Part shown: positions 32,689-41,357 of the stretch, one piece after another
Numbering within the stretch: the first letter of the stretch is position 1
How the letters are laid out: each line of letters starts with the position of its first letter
From: Phyllobacterium bourgognense
GTDB taxonomy: Bacteria; Pseudomonadota; Alphaproteobacteria; Rhizobiales; Rhizobiaceae
Length of the DNA: 48,041 nt
Reading direction: 5' to 3'
Assembly: GCF_003337575.1 (NCBI RefSeq)
Contig: NZ_QPJM01000024.1
Span: 1 to 48,041 of the forward strand
Made by a program: the position numbers and the translations under genes
The notes under the pieces: model-generated
Database searches by the model: none
What the model was told of the DNA's origin: nothing
Seen by the model: only the letters and a program-made list of their open reading frames with translations

Positions 32689-34386
32689 ATGCAAACATTC
32701 TTCGAGTTTCTCAATGCCAACCCCTTCATGCTGCTCTTCCTGACCGTAGGGCTCGCGGTTTGGATAGGACGGCAGAGTGTTATGGGCTATGGGCTCGGCA
32801 TGGTGGCGGCTGCCATAATCGTCGGTTGCGGTCTCGCCGTCGTCGGATCGATTTATGGCGTAAAGTTGGAGTTGAACAATTTTACGAAGAGCATGTTTTA
32901 TTACCTGTTCATGTACGGCGTTGGACTGCGGGTCGGACCGTCGTTCATGAACAGCTTGGGCGGGGACGGAATCAAATTCACCGTATTGGCCTTTATCAGT
33001 TGTATCGTGGGACTGACGATCGTTGTGCTCGGCACAATGATCTTTGATCTGCCGTTAGGGACCGCAGGCGGAATGTTGGCCGGCTCTCAAACCATGTCTG
33101 CGGCGATTGGATCGGCCGAACAAGCCGTGACCTCAGGAGCGATAGCTCTGCCGGCCGGCACGACACCCGAGCAGGCGAGCGCGATGATTGCACTGTCTTA
33201 CGGCATCACCTACATCTGGGGTACGGTCGGCATCATCTTGATCACCAAGTATCTGCCCAAGTGGTGGGGAGTGGATGCCCGTGCCGCGGCCCGCGCATAC
33301 GAGGCCGAGCACGGGGTGGCGAGCGGCGATGCACCGACGCTGTCCGGCTGGACGGCCGGAGGGCTACGCGCCTATCGGCTCGAGAACGCGGCCTGGAAAG
33401 GGCGCACAGTCCGTGAGTTGCTGCACGAGAATCCGGAATACCGCGTAGTGAACGTGGTGCGGGGTGGTGCGCCCCAGGAACTCACTGGAACGCTTTCACT
33501 CCAACTTGGCGACGTCATCGCGCTCGGCGGCCGGCGGGAGACGCTCTCCGACAAGATGGGCTTGATCGGGCCGGAAGTCGCAGACAAAATTGCACTCGAC
33601 ATCCCGCTCGACTCTGCGGAGATTCTCGTTACCAACGGCGAGATCGTGAAGAAGACACGCGAGGAATGGCGGGCTCTGCCGGGGGTCGATCAGCTGCAGG
33701 TAGCGGCACTGGAGCGAGGCGGAGTGCGGCTACCCATAGGAAACGACACCAAGCTACAGCGGATGGACGTGGTGACCGTGGTCGGACTGAAGGATGCGGT
33801 CAACAAAGTTGGAGCACTGTTCGGACGGGTAGTAAGGCCGTCCAGCGCGACCGACCTTCTGACCCTCTCGCTCGGCATGATCTTGGGCTTGTTGATCGGT
33901 GCAATCCAGTTCCCTGCGTTTGGGGCATCGATTGGACTCGGCAATGCAGGCGGCCTGTTGGTCGCGGGCGTGATCGTCTCGTCGGTGGCATCCCGTTTGC
34001 GCTTCTTCGGCAATACCCCCTCGGCAGCCCGCAACATCCTGGAAGATCTCGGCCTCGTCGTGTTTGTCGCCATCGTTGGAATCAATGCCGGCAACTCGCT
34101 CCTTGCTCAGTTGACCGGGGCCCTCGCGCTCAAGATTTTCGTCGTGGGCTTCGTCGCCTGCTCGGTTCCGCCAGTCTTAGTCTGGGCCATCGGGTTCCAC
34201 ATATTCAAAATGAACCCGGCTATCCTTATGGGCGCTGTAGCCGGCGCGCGCAGCCACAGCGGCCCTTGCCGAGAGGCAGCCGTGGAAATCCAATCGAACG
34301 TACCCTGGATCGGTTTCCCCGTCGGCTATGCGGTTTCAGGGGTCCTGCTCACGGTGTTTGGTTACTTCGCGATGCTCTTGTCTTGA
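32689..34386 (+). CDS. AspT-family antiporter, copy 1
   Basis: A 565-residue membrane protein with the AspT/YidE/YbjL layout: about five membrane segments (residues 1-180), two cytoplasmic TrkA-C (RCK_C) domains (about 210-375, including AWKGRTVRELLHENPEYRVV and LQLGDVIALGG), then about five more segments. GGMLAGSQTMSAAIGSAEQA and GAVAGARSHSGPC are the paired half-repeat motifs. The founding member exchanges aspartate for alanine made by an aspartate decarboxylase. Here the partner is an Orn/Lys/Arg-type enzyme, so it probably exchanges that enzyme's substrate and product. AAAGGGA precedes the ATG at 32689. Confidence 0.9.
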   Translation: MQTFFEFLNANPFMLLFLTVGLAVWIGRQSVMGYGLGMVAAAIIVGCGLAVVGSIYGVKLELNNFTKSMFYYLFMYGVGLRVGPSFMNSLGGDGIKFTVLAFISCIVGLTIVVLGTMIFDLPLGTAGGMLAGSQTMSAAIGSAEQAVTSGAIALPAGTTPEQASAMIALSYGITYIWGTVGIILITKYLPKWWGVDARAAARAYEAEHGVASGDAPTLSGWTAGGLRAYRLENAAWKGRTVRELLHENPEYRVVNVVRGGAPQELTGTLSLQLGDVIALGGRRETLSDKMGLIGPEVADKIALDIPLDSAEILVTNGEIVKKTREEWRALPGVDQLQVAALERGGVRLPIGNDTKLQRMDVVTVVGLKDAVNKVGALFGRVVRPSSATDLLTLSLGMILGLLIGAIQFPAFGASIGLGNAGGLLVAGVIVSSVASRLRFFGNTPSAARNILEDLGLVVFVAIVGINAGNSLLAQLTGALALKIFVVGFVACSVPPVLVWAIGFHIFKMNPAILMGAVAGARSHSGPCREAAVEIQSNVPWIGFPVGYAVSGVLLTVFGYFAMLLS

Positions 34387-34989
34387 CAGCCCCCTTTGGA
34401 CGATACGGATGCTTTGGCGATGACGACGGCTGAGTGTCGAGCAGAATCAAAGAGAGGACTACTTGGTCAATTGTCTGGAGGCTTGAACATGAATAGAAAT
34501 CAGCTTCTGACTTCGCTACAAACGACCAAACGCGATGGACCGGGTTTCGGGGATACTCGTTACGTCCGACGCCTATAATGTCTGCTTGCCGTTGACTAAG
34601 AGGCGGTGAAAGCGAACAACTCAATCAGGCTCGGGCTAAACATCGGTGGGCAAAGACCAAACCGCTTCGGCACATCCAACTGTCGGTATATTCAGGCCTT
34701 GGGGCAGGGTAACTCAATCCGCTCACGTGACGACAGCAGAGGCCAGGCTCAGTCGTCCACTCAAGCCGGTCAACGTTGCCGGCGTGGCTCGGCGCTGCGC
34801 GACTGGCGTTATAATTGCCGAGGCTGTGAACCGAGAGCAATACCCAGTTGAGCGACAAGGTTCGTCGTTCTCGCACGCGACGCAGTGGGCCTTACTGTTC
34901 GCGTTTGCCATTTCGCCGCGGAATGCAGGGCCGGTGGAAAGACATAGCGGTTCCACGCACCCTCCCGGCGTCCTATCCACGCCCTGCAC
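34387..34989. other. Gene-poor 600-base stretch between antiporter and porin genes
   Basis: No certain gene. A 29-codon frame at 34,489-34,578 has an excellent GGAGG site (34,477-34,481) and could encode a very small protein (MNRNQLLTSLQTTKRDGPGF, then GDTRYVRRL). The rest holds nothing I recognise. Confidence 0.35.
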
Positions 34990-36084
34990 TTAGAAATTGC
35001 GTTGGAAGCGCACAATACCCCCGACCGCATCGTCCTCTCCACTATCAAGGAGGGCTTCCTCTTTGCGTGCGCCGCCGAACTTAGTGTAGTTGACTTCCGG
35101 TCTGATCATGAAACCCGGAACAAGCTCGTAGTTCACGTTGAGGGCAAGCGCCCAGGTCCCTTGTTCTTCATAGGCGGCTTGCGCGTTGATGGTTGCCTTG
35201 TCGGTGACCTTGGCGGCAAACCCGCCCCACGCAGCCCAATCGCCTTCCCATGGCCCATACCAGTTGCGATTTTGATTGGTGATGAACGAATCCTCGTCGT
35301 AGTCGGATTGATAGCCGCCCATTATCCAGGCGGATAACGCGTCAGTAAAATTGACGTCCAACCGCGCTTTGACCCCGATGTCTTCCTGCACCGAGTCGTA
35401 GCCGATGACCCCGGCGACCGTCCCCCAAGACTGTTCATATTTCACGCCGGCGAGAACGTGGGGCATATAATCATCGATGACGTAATCGTAACCATTCGTC
35501 TCCGAACCTTGCTCGGCGGCGATGATGGCAGAAAACCCGTTGCCGGCCTTATATGTATAGCTGATTGCGTTGCTGGACATACTGTCGGCACCGTATTGGA
35601 TGACGTCGTCCCTGATGATGTTGCCAGCATAATTCAGCCAAGAACCGAAGATGACGTCATTGACACCGATCTGGAAACCGCCGAGTTCGATGAAGGCCTG
35701 ATGAAGGAGGCCGCCTGCATCGTCGCCATTGGTGTATTGGAACCGACTATCGATGTAAGAGCGCAAAGTGCCAAGTTCTGTTTCGGTGCGCGCATCGAAA
35801 CGCAGCTCGGCACGTGTGCGGGCGTACCACGTGTCGTTCTCACCGCCGACATGTCTGCCGGTGTAGACATTGTCGCCGCCGGCCACTTCAAAACGCAGAT
35901 AGCCGCCAAATTTCAGGCAGGTTTCTGTGCCGGGGATATAGAAGAAGCCCGCGCCATAGGCATCGCAGACCCGGACATACTCGACCGGTTCGGGTTCAGC
36001 CACAACCACTGCATCCGCAGCATGCGCTGCCGATACGGCAATAATTGCTCCAGCAGAGGCTAGAAGAAGAGTTCGAACATCCAT
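34990..36084 (-). CDS. Outer-membrane porin, Omp2b/RopA type
   Basis: A 364-residue porin. The signal peptide is MDVRTLLLASAGAIIAVSAA to about AHA. The mature start ADAVVVAEPEPVEYVRVCDA then YGAGFFYIPGTETCLKFGGY, with two Cys, is the hallmark of Hyphomicrobiales porins (Brucella Omp2a/b, rhizobial RopA). The protein ends in VGGIVRFQRNF, with the terminal Phe needed for outer-membrane assembly. GGGGGA lies just before the ATG at 36084; an in-frame ATG at 36096 would add MGDR. It forms a general diffusion channel and may admit the substrate of the flanking antiporters. Confidence 0.93.
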   Translation of the reverse strand: MDVRTLLLASAGAIIAVSAAHAADAVVVAEPEPVEYVRVCDAYGAGFFYIPGTETCLKFGGYLRFEVAGGDNVYTGRHVGGENDTWYARTRAELRFDARTETELGTLRSYIDSRFQYTNGDDAGGLLHQAFIELGGFQIGVNDVIFGSWLNYAGNIIRDDVIQYGADSMSSNAISYTYKAGNGFSAIIAAEQGSETNGYDYVIDDYMPHVLAGVKYEQSWGTVAGVIGYDSVQEDIGVKARLDVNFTDALSAWIMGGYQSDYDEDSFITNQNRNWYGPWEGDWAAWGGFAAKVTDKATINAQAAYEEQGTWALALNVNYELVPGFMIRPEVNYTKFGGARKEEALLDSGEDDAVGGIVRFQRNF

Positions 36085-36302
36085 GCGGTCCCCCATCGGC
36101 GCTTGTATTTTGGCAACGTTCGAGTTGGTTCGAGTCCTGCAGTTTCAATGAATTTCGCAGCCATCCCTCAACCTGGATAAGAAATACCACGACAGGATTG
36201 TCATTGCTGTCACTCAAGGGCCACACTATGCCGCATTCCACCGGAACCTTAAACAAAAGACAGCCTGGCCACTACCTATGATGGAGCCTCACCTCGTGTC
36301 GT

Positions 36303-36317
36303 TACTGTAACGTACTT
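36303..36317. promoter_or_regulatory. Shared upstream element, copy 2
   Basis: TACTGTAACGTACTT, identical to the element at 29,797-29,811. It lies about 100 bases before a decarboxylase remnant and 270 bases before the second antiporter. The order element, decarboxylase 3' end, antiporter repeats that of the first cassette. Confidence 0.45.
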
Positions 36318-36404
36318 TCTTTTTGTTTCGACGGCTCGCATGCTTGGTGTGGACGACCGGCCTTGAGATAGCGGCCGCGGCAACCTTTGTCGGGCAAGCT
36401 GCTG

Positions 36405-36482
36405 ACCCAAGAGACGATCGACTGCGAAAACTTGATGTGAAGGAAATCCACGGTACGAGAAAGCCAAGGCCCTCAAACTAAT
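36405..36482 (+). pseudogene. Remnant of a second decarboxylase gene (3' end only)
   Basis: Across small indels this stretch reads LTQETI, then RKLDVKEIHG, then YEKAKALKLMPPE. The intact decarboxylase ends VITQETIEFMRKLDVKEIHG and YEKARGLKLLRPD, so about 30 of its last 40 codons survive here. One gap of several bases (after QETI) and a single-base loss (at HGY) break the frame. It lies about 100 bases upstream of the second antiporter gene, the same position the intact gene has relative to the first. Confidence 0.85.
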
Positions 36483-36584
36483 GCCACCTGAATGCGATCG
36501 CTGCAAAAGCGTTGAACGCGTTCTCCACGGCGCCTTGATACTGAACTGATCGTGTTCAAGCGCGAAGGTCGTCGCGGGGGAGAT

Positions 36585-38282
36585 ATGGCTATGGTTTGGT
36601 TCGAGCAATTCCTAGTCAAGTATCCGGAGCTCGCCGTGTTTCTTGCGATCAGCATCGGCTACTTGATCGGTGGCGTGAAGGTCAGAGGCTTCGGCCTTGG
36701 GCCTGTTACCGGCTCCCTCTTCGCCGGTATTTCGATCGGTCAATTCGCCCACGTTCCGATTGCCGGCATGGCGAAGTCGTTGCTGTTCCTTCTGTTTCTT
36801 TTTGGCATTGGCTATTCGGTCGGGCCGCAGTTCCTGCAGGCCCTCAAACGAGACGGGTTGAAGCCCGTACTGCTCGCCGTGGTTGTGTGTGTGACGGGGC
36901 TGCTCACTGCCATCGTAATCGCCAAGGCCCTGGGGCTTGATCCGGGCTTTGCTGCGGGACTCGTGTCGGGGGCGCTCACGGAGAGTCCGGCGATGGGCAC
37001 GGCGACCGAAGCCATCAACGCGCTCCCGCTTATGGAGGATGAGCGTGCCCGGCTGGTCGCACATGTCGCGGTAGCCGACGCGGTCTGCTACGTCTTCGGC
37101 GCCGTTGGCGTTATTTTGTTCTGTAGTGTGCTGGGCCCAAAATTGCTTGGCATCGACCTGGCGACCGAGGCGCTTAAGCTGGAGCACGAGCTCGGCATTA
37201 CGCGGACGGCGGCGGGGGTCGCGTCCGCTTGGCATAGGTTCGAGTTGCGCGCCTACAGGATCGCGGAGGGCGCGCCAATCGCGGGACTATCCGTAGCTGC
37301 AGCTGAGGCTAAATTTCCGGAGCACCGGCTGTTCATTCAGCGCGTGCGACGCGGCGAGCGAGTTATTGAGGCAAGCCCGGAGTTCGTCTTGAGCCCAGGA
37401 GATGTTGTCGCGGTGTCTGGCAGGCGAGAGACCCTGGTGGAGTTGCTCGGTCAGCGTGCCGCCGAGGTAGAGGATCGCGACCTCCTCGATATCCCAGTGT
37501 CAGTCGCCGACGTCCTTGTAACAAGCCGGCACCTTGACGGCCGGAGTATCGCGGACGCGGCCAAGGAGGACTGGACCCGCAGCCTCTATCTGCGAGCCAT
37601 CACGCGCGGGAGCCAGAACCTTCCGCTTGCACCTGGGATCTTGATGCAGCGCGGCGACATTCTGCGGTTGGTGGGGCCGGAGGCTGTCGTCTCGCGCGCC
37701 GCCAAGCGGGTAGGTGTCATTATCGCACCGACGGCCGCGACTGACTTCTTCGTTCTCGGCCTCGCAATCTTCCTTGGAGGGCTTGTCGGCGTTCTCGTCA
37801 CCTTTCCTATCGGGGATATGCGGATCTCTTTGAGCACCAGCGTGGGAACCTTGCTGGCGGGGCTGGTCGTGGGGCATATGCGCACGCGCTTTCCGCTCTT
37901 TGGCCGCATACCGGACGGAGCCGTCTCGCTGATGACGGCACTTGGTCTTGCCGCCTTCGTGGCAATGACCGGCCTCCATGCCGGCCCCATCTTCTTCTCA
38001 GCCATCGCGGAGGCGGGCATCGGCCTGCTGTTCGGCGGCGTGGTCGTTACTCTGATGCCCATGTTCGTAGGACTCTACGTCGGGCGCTACCTGCTCGGCA
38101 TGAACCCCATACTGCTCCTCGGCGGGCTGGCCGGTGCGCAGACGATGACCGCCGGCATGGCAGCTGTGCAGGACCGGTCGGGGAGTCCGGTTGCCGTGCT
38201 CGGCTATACACCAGCGGTCCCCATTGGACATATCCTGCTTACAACCTGGGGAACGGTGATCGTGGGGGTCATAGCCGGCTAG
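36585..38282 (+). CDS. AspT-family antiporter, copy 2
   Basis: Also 565 residues, with the same layout: membrane half (motif GLVSGALTESPAMGTATEAI), two TrkA-C domains (including VVAVSGRRETLVELLGQRAA and GDILRLVGPEAV), and a second membrane half (GGLAGAQTMTAGMAAVQDRS). It is clearly diverged from copy 1, so it may have a different substrate. GGGGGAG at 36,576-36,582 sets the start at 36585; an in-frame ATG at 36552 lacks this. With its decarboxylase reduced to a scrap, it may now depend on the enzyme encoded upstream or act alone. Confidence 0.9.
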   Translation: MAMVWFEQFLVKYPELAVFLAISIGYLIGGVKVRGFGLGPVTGSLFAGISIGQFAHVPIAGMAKSLLFLLFLFGIGYSVGPQFLQALKRDGLKPVLLAVVVCVTGLLTAIVIAKALGLDPGFAAGLVSGALTESPAMGTATEAINALPLMEDERARLVAHVAVADAVCYVFGAVGVILFCSVLGPKLLGIDLATEALKLEHELGITRTAAGVASAWHRFELRAYRIAEGAPIAGLSVAAAEAKFPEHRLFIQRVRRGERVIEASPEFVLSPGDVVAVSGRRETLVELLGQRAAEVEDRDLLDIPVSVADVLVTSRHLDGRSIADAAKEDWTRSLYLRAITRGSQNLPLAPGILMQRGDILRLVGPEAVVSRAAKRVGVIIAPTAATDFFVLGLAIFLGGLVGVLVTFPIGDMRISLSTSVGTLLAGLVVGHMRTRFPLFGRIPDGAVSLMTALGLAAFVAMTGLHAGPIFFSAIAEAGIGLLFGGVVVTLMPMFVGLYVGRYLLGMNPILLLGGLAGAQTMTAGMAAVQDRSGSPVAVLGYTPAVPIGHILLTTWGTVIVGVIAG

Positions 38283-38304
38283 ATTCGACTTACCCTATAA
38301 CCGA

Positions 38305-38994
38305 TTATGGCGTGGGTAGCGGTGGAGAAGAACCTGCGTAGAGAACGGATCTCAACAGCTCGCTTCCGCCCGACCAGAGGATCTGCAAGCCGAGGCAAAA
38401 CAGAATGAATGCCGAAAGCCGCACGGCGATATCGGTGCCGCCAGGGCCCAGAATCCTTTGGCTGCGATCCGCATAGCTGAAGCAAAGCAGGATGGTCAAT
38501 GCCAGAACGGCTATGGCGACGACGCTTGCCATGACGAATGTGAGCCTTTCGGCAGGACCCGTAACCGTCGCCTCCGAAAGCCCGATGCTGATCACCACGG
38601 CCATGGAGCCTGGCCCTGTCGTGAGTGGGAGGGTCAGCGGATAGAAGGCCTGATCCAGCAGATTGGTGCGCGGAACTCCGCCTGCCGGCGCTTCCAGTTC
38701 CTTCTTGCTTCCTTCATTGAGGAGTTTCCAACCTGAGACAGCGACAATGAACCCGCCAGCGACGCGAAGTATGGGAATTGAAATTCCGTAAAACTGGAGG
38801 ATGAGCGCGCCAAGCAAGAACGAACAGACCAGGAGGACGAACGAGTTGAACGCGATCCGCCGCGCAAGGACAGCGCGGATCTCAGGTGTTGCCCCACGGG
38901 TCAACCCGAGGAAGACGAGTGCGGAACCTGGCGGATTGACCACCGGGAAGATCGATGCCAAGACGAGGACGAACGTATTTATGGTCGCGTTCAT
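38305..38994 (-). CDS. MarC-family inner-membrane protein
   Basis: A 229-residue protein with six predicted membrane segments. FPVVNPPGSALVFLGLTRGA near residue 17 and FYPLTLPLTTGPGSMAVVIS mid-chain are the two half-repeat signatures of the MarC (UPF0056) family. The physiological role of MarC proteins is unsettled; the old link to multiple antibiotic resistance in E. coli is not supported. It converges with the second antiporter gene, 22 bases apart. Confidence 0.9.
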   Translation of the reverse strand: MNATINTFVLVLASIFPVVNPPGSALVFLGLTRGATPEIRAVLARRIAFNSFVLLVCSFLLGALILQFYGISIPILRVAGGFIVAVSGWKLLNEGSKKELEAPAGGVPRTNLLDQAFYPLTLPLTTGPGSMAVVISIGLSEATVTGPAERLTFVMASVVAIAVLALTILLCFSYADRSQRILGPGGTDIAVRLSAFILFCLGLQILWSGGSELLRSVLYAGSSPPLPTP

Positions 38995-39478
38995 TTAGGC
39001 GGGTCCATCTTGATGAGCCGGCGGTGCCGGGACTTCGGGATGTTTTCATGGCGATCCCGGCTGGACGTCTCGGTCATCCATCGCCTTTCGAACCATGCGC
39101 GGTTTAACGACTCGGCCGTTCTCTTGCAAAACAGACCATACATCGATCCTGATCAGCTTGCTACGCTATGTTTGTCGAGGCAGTACGGGCCAAATGGATC
39201 CGGCGGTCCGGGTTGCTGTTTCCAATGGTTAAAGCCCTTCGAGTCGACTGGGCCGGTTTGCCCTATCGCAGGGGAAAATCAAATGCACGAAGGTGGGCCT
39301 TGGGTTGACAAAATGACCTTGTTACCTAGGGAAAGTCCCGATTGTGGCAAGGCCTCTTTACGACATAATTAATTGTCCAATCGTGTCCATACCCGTCCCG
39401 ATTGGTTACCCCTACCCGTCGTTGTGCTTGAACCCCAACGGCGGGTCTTTTGCGCCAGTGCTCGCTACGAGCGTCCGG
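38995..39478. other. Gene-free stretch
   Basis: About 480 bases with no supported gene on either strand. An open plus-strand frame at 39,010-39,372 lacks a ribosome-binding site and any recognisable product. Confidence 0.4.
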
Positions 39479-40007
39479 TCAATGCTTGAGGCACTTTTTT
39501 CCCGCTGCCATTGCCTTGAAAGTCCCCTTCAGATCGACGACGAAGGTCCCCTTGGTTTCGGGAAACACGGTCATTTCATATTTCTTTGCTACGTCTCGCT
39601 TGAGATTCGGGTCGTCTGTCAAGATATAGCCGCCAGAAAGTCCGCCTTTGAGTTCGCCGCTCGTGCTGGTAGCCACACCCTTATAAAGATTGCGGTCGAG
39701 GGCGACGAAGATGTCCGTCGTGTTCCCGTTCTTAAGGCCGATATCCGCCTTAGTGAACACGCCCGAGATACCCGACCTCCTGATTTGCGGTAACGCCCAT
39801 TTGCACCGAACCTTGGCCAAAGTCGCGCACGATCAAACAATCTCCGCGAGTTTGATTTGTATAGATGGTTCAGCCCTCGATGTCCTTCCCATATCGGACG
39901 AGCACATCGCTCGCCTTAGGGAGGGGATTTTGGCTTTGTGCGTTAGCTGCTATCGCAGACGAAAGTGCTATTGACGCAGCCGCGATGATTGTCAGGAAGT
40001 TTCGCAT
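39479..40007 (-). pseudogene. Secreted hypothetical protein, broken by a stop and a frameshift
   Basis: From the ATG at 40007 the protein starts with a signal peptide (MRNFLTIIAAASIALSSAIA, then ANAQS). It runs PLPKASDVLVRYGKDIEG and meets an in-frame TGA at 39,870-39,872, where Trp would fit. The frame then continues TIYTNQTRGDCLIVRDFGQG to near 39,765. There it shifts to another frame that encodes TKADIGLKNGNTTDIFVALD and ends GTFKAMAAGKKCLKH at 39479. AAGGGGAA precedes the start. The whole reads as one former periplasmic protein of about 175 residues with two disabling mutations. Family not recognised. Confidence 0.75.
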
Positions 40008-40133
40008 GAATGTTCCCCTTTGTGGGTGCCCGTTGCATCTTGTTTAATTGCTGAGGTTTGTATGATGGTCGTCGTCAACTGCGCTAACGACTAACCGGTC
40101 TCGATGGTTAGACTAATGCGTGATCCGGCTATC

Positions 40134-40162
40134 AAAAAAAGGCTCGACTGAATGCCGAGCCT
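40134..40162 (-). terminator. Rho-independent terminator on the minus strand
   Basis: AGGCTCG and CGAGCCT (40,156-40,162 and 40,140-40,146) form a 7-base stem around a 9-base loop. Read on the minus strand it is followed by a run of seven T (40,134-40,140). It implies a minus-strand transcript ending here. Confidence 0.8.
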
Positions 40163-40176
40163 CCACCCTCAATACT

Positions 40177-40440
40177 TTATGTCTCGGCCGTCTTACGAGC
40201 GTCCTGCTTGGTATGTCGCTTGTCCTGACGGCACGCAGCGTTGCTTTTCTGGTTGGCCGCACGACAATCATGCTTCGTTTGTCGAGCTTCGGGGCGAGCT
40301 TGTTGGTGGACGTCAAGGGCTTGTTGGCGCTGTTGCGCGCTCCGATGGGGCGGGCGGCAATCAGGAGTTCCCCTGAGGCGGGCCGGGATAGTTCCTTTTC
40401 GAAGGGGAAGGAAAAGACCCAGCCCCCGCATGGCTTGTGG
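40177..40440 (-). other. Possible end of a decayed minus-strand gene
   Basis: A frame that stops at 40177, 15 bases before the terminator, ends KHDCRAANQKSNAACRQDKR, HTKQDARKTAET. The spacing of Cys and Lys looks coding, like small periplasmic proteins with CxxxNxxxxxxCR patterns. The upstream part has no proper start or signal peptide, so it is probably a remnant. Not identified. Confidence 0.25.
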
Positions 40441-41357
40441 ACTCTGCGGGGCTGGGTCGGTACGTTCGCTTGCGACAAACGTCAACGGACAATTAATAAC
40501 CGAGTTGCTACTGATCAACAGCCATTTCGACTTAAGGTTACTGTTGGATAAACGAGCAGTTCCAACAATGGCGATTCTCCATCGCACCGCAAAGCCACCG
40601 TCCTGCCACACCGCGGGCCAAGGAACGCGATTGAGAGTAATTACGGTCAACCCGCGTAAGTAGCGGGTAGAGCGGCATGCCGCCACTGAACATCCTCAAA
40701 CGAACAGCGAACATCTCGCGTTTCGGTGCTGGCCAAATCAGGAACACCTGAAAGTCAAGGCGAGATGCATCCCCAAAAAGTTGCACCGGCAGCGCGAACA
40801 CCACCAAAGGTGGTTTTGGCGAGCCTTCTTCCGAAAGCTTCCGACCATGCGGCATCGTAGATTGAGGCCGGTTTCAGGATCAAACGAGGGCAGAAGGTGC
40901 AAGGAAAGGTGCAAGCGTATTCAGAGGCCATCTAGAAAATATTGCAAAAACAATACTATATCGTAAAGCGATGGCGGAGAGGGAGGGCGGCCGTGCTCCA
41001 GTAGGTTTTCACGCCGACGCGCACTTGAGCTCGGACTGTCGCATATTTAGGGATACCGGGTACGAGCAAGCCATTTCTTGCGAGCACGCCGAACCCGAAC
41101 GAAAGAAGTCCTTGGTTCGTGGCCAATGCATTTGGGCCAACGACCTCAACGCGCTCTTTGCGTGATCACCGCCTGCCGCGGGCGAGGCGAGGGTGATCGA
41201 TGATACCAGTCTGCAACAGCGGCAGCCAAAACGCACGGCCTGCCTCGTCGTCCATTGACCAATCCGTAACTGTCGATTCTTATTTTGCGGGCGAATGAAA
41301 TTAATTCGCTTCCGCGGAAAGTGGGGATGTCCGACGGCGCAGCGAGAGGGGAAGGCT
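40441..41357. other. Gene-poor stretch upstream of the autotransporter
   Basis: About 900 bases without a supported gene. A small hairpin (ACCACC/GGTGGT, 40,800-40,814, then T) is terminator-like. Long frames on both strands here lack start signals. The last 100 bases should contain the autotransporter promoter. Confidence 0.4.

Noticed and set aside
31461..32729. A 422-codon minus-strand frame opposite the decarboxylase C-terminus
   Set aside because: The decarboxylase frame carries conserved motifs throughout; the antisense has none.
29946..34386. Assignment as the known aspartate 4-decarboxylase/AspT pair
   Set aside because: The enzyme has the THSTHKS PLP motif and C-terminus of Orn/Lys/Arg decarboxylases, not the aminotransferase-like aspartate 4-decarboxylase.
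39010..39372. A 120-codon plus-strand open frame
   Set aside because: No ribosome-binding site, odd composition, and no likeness to any protein I know.
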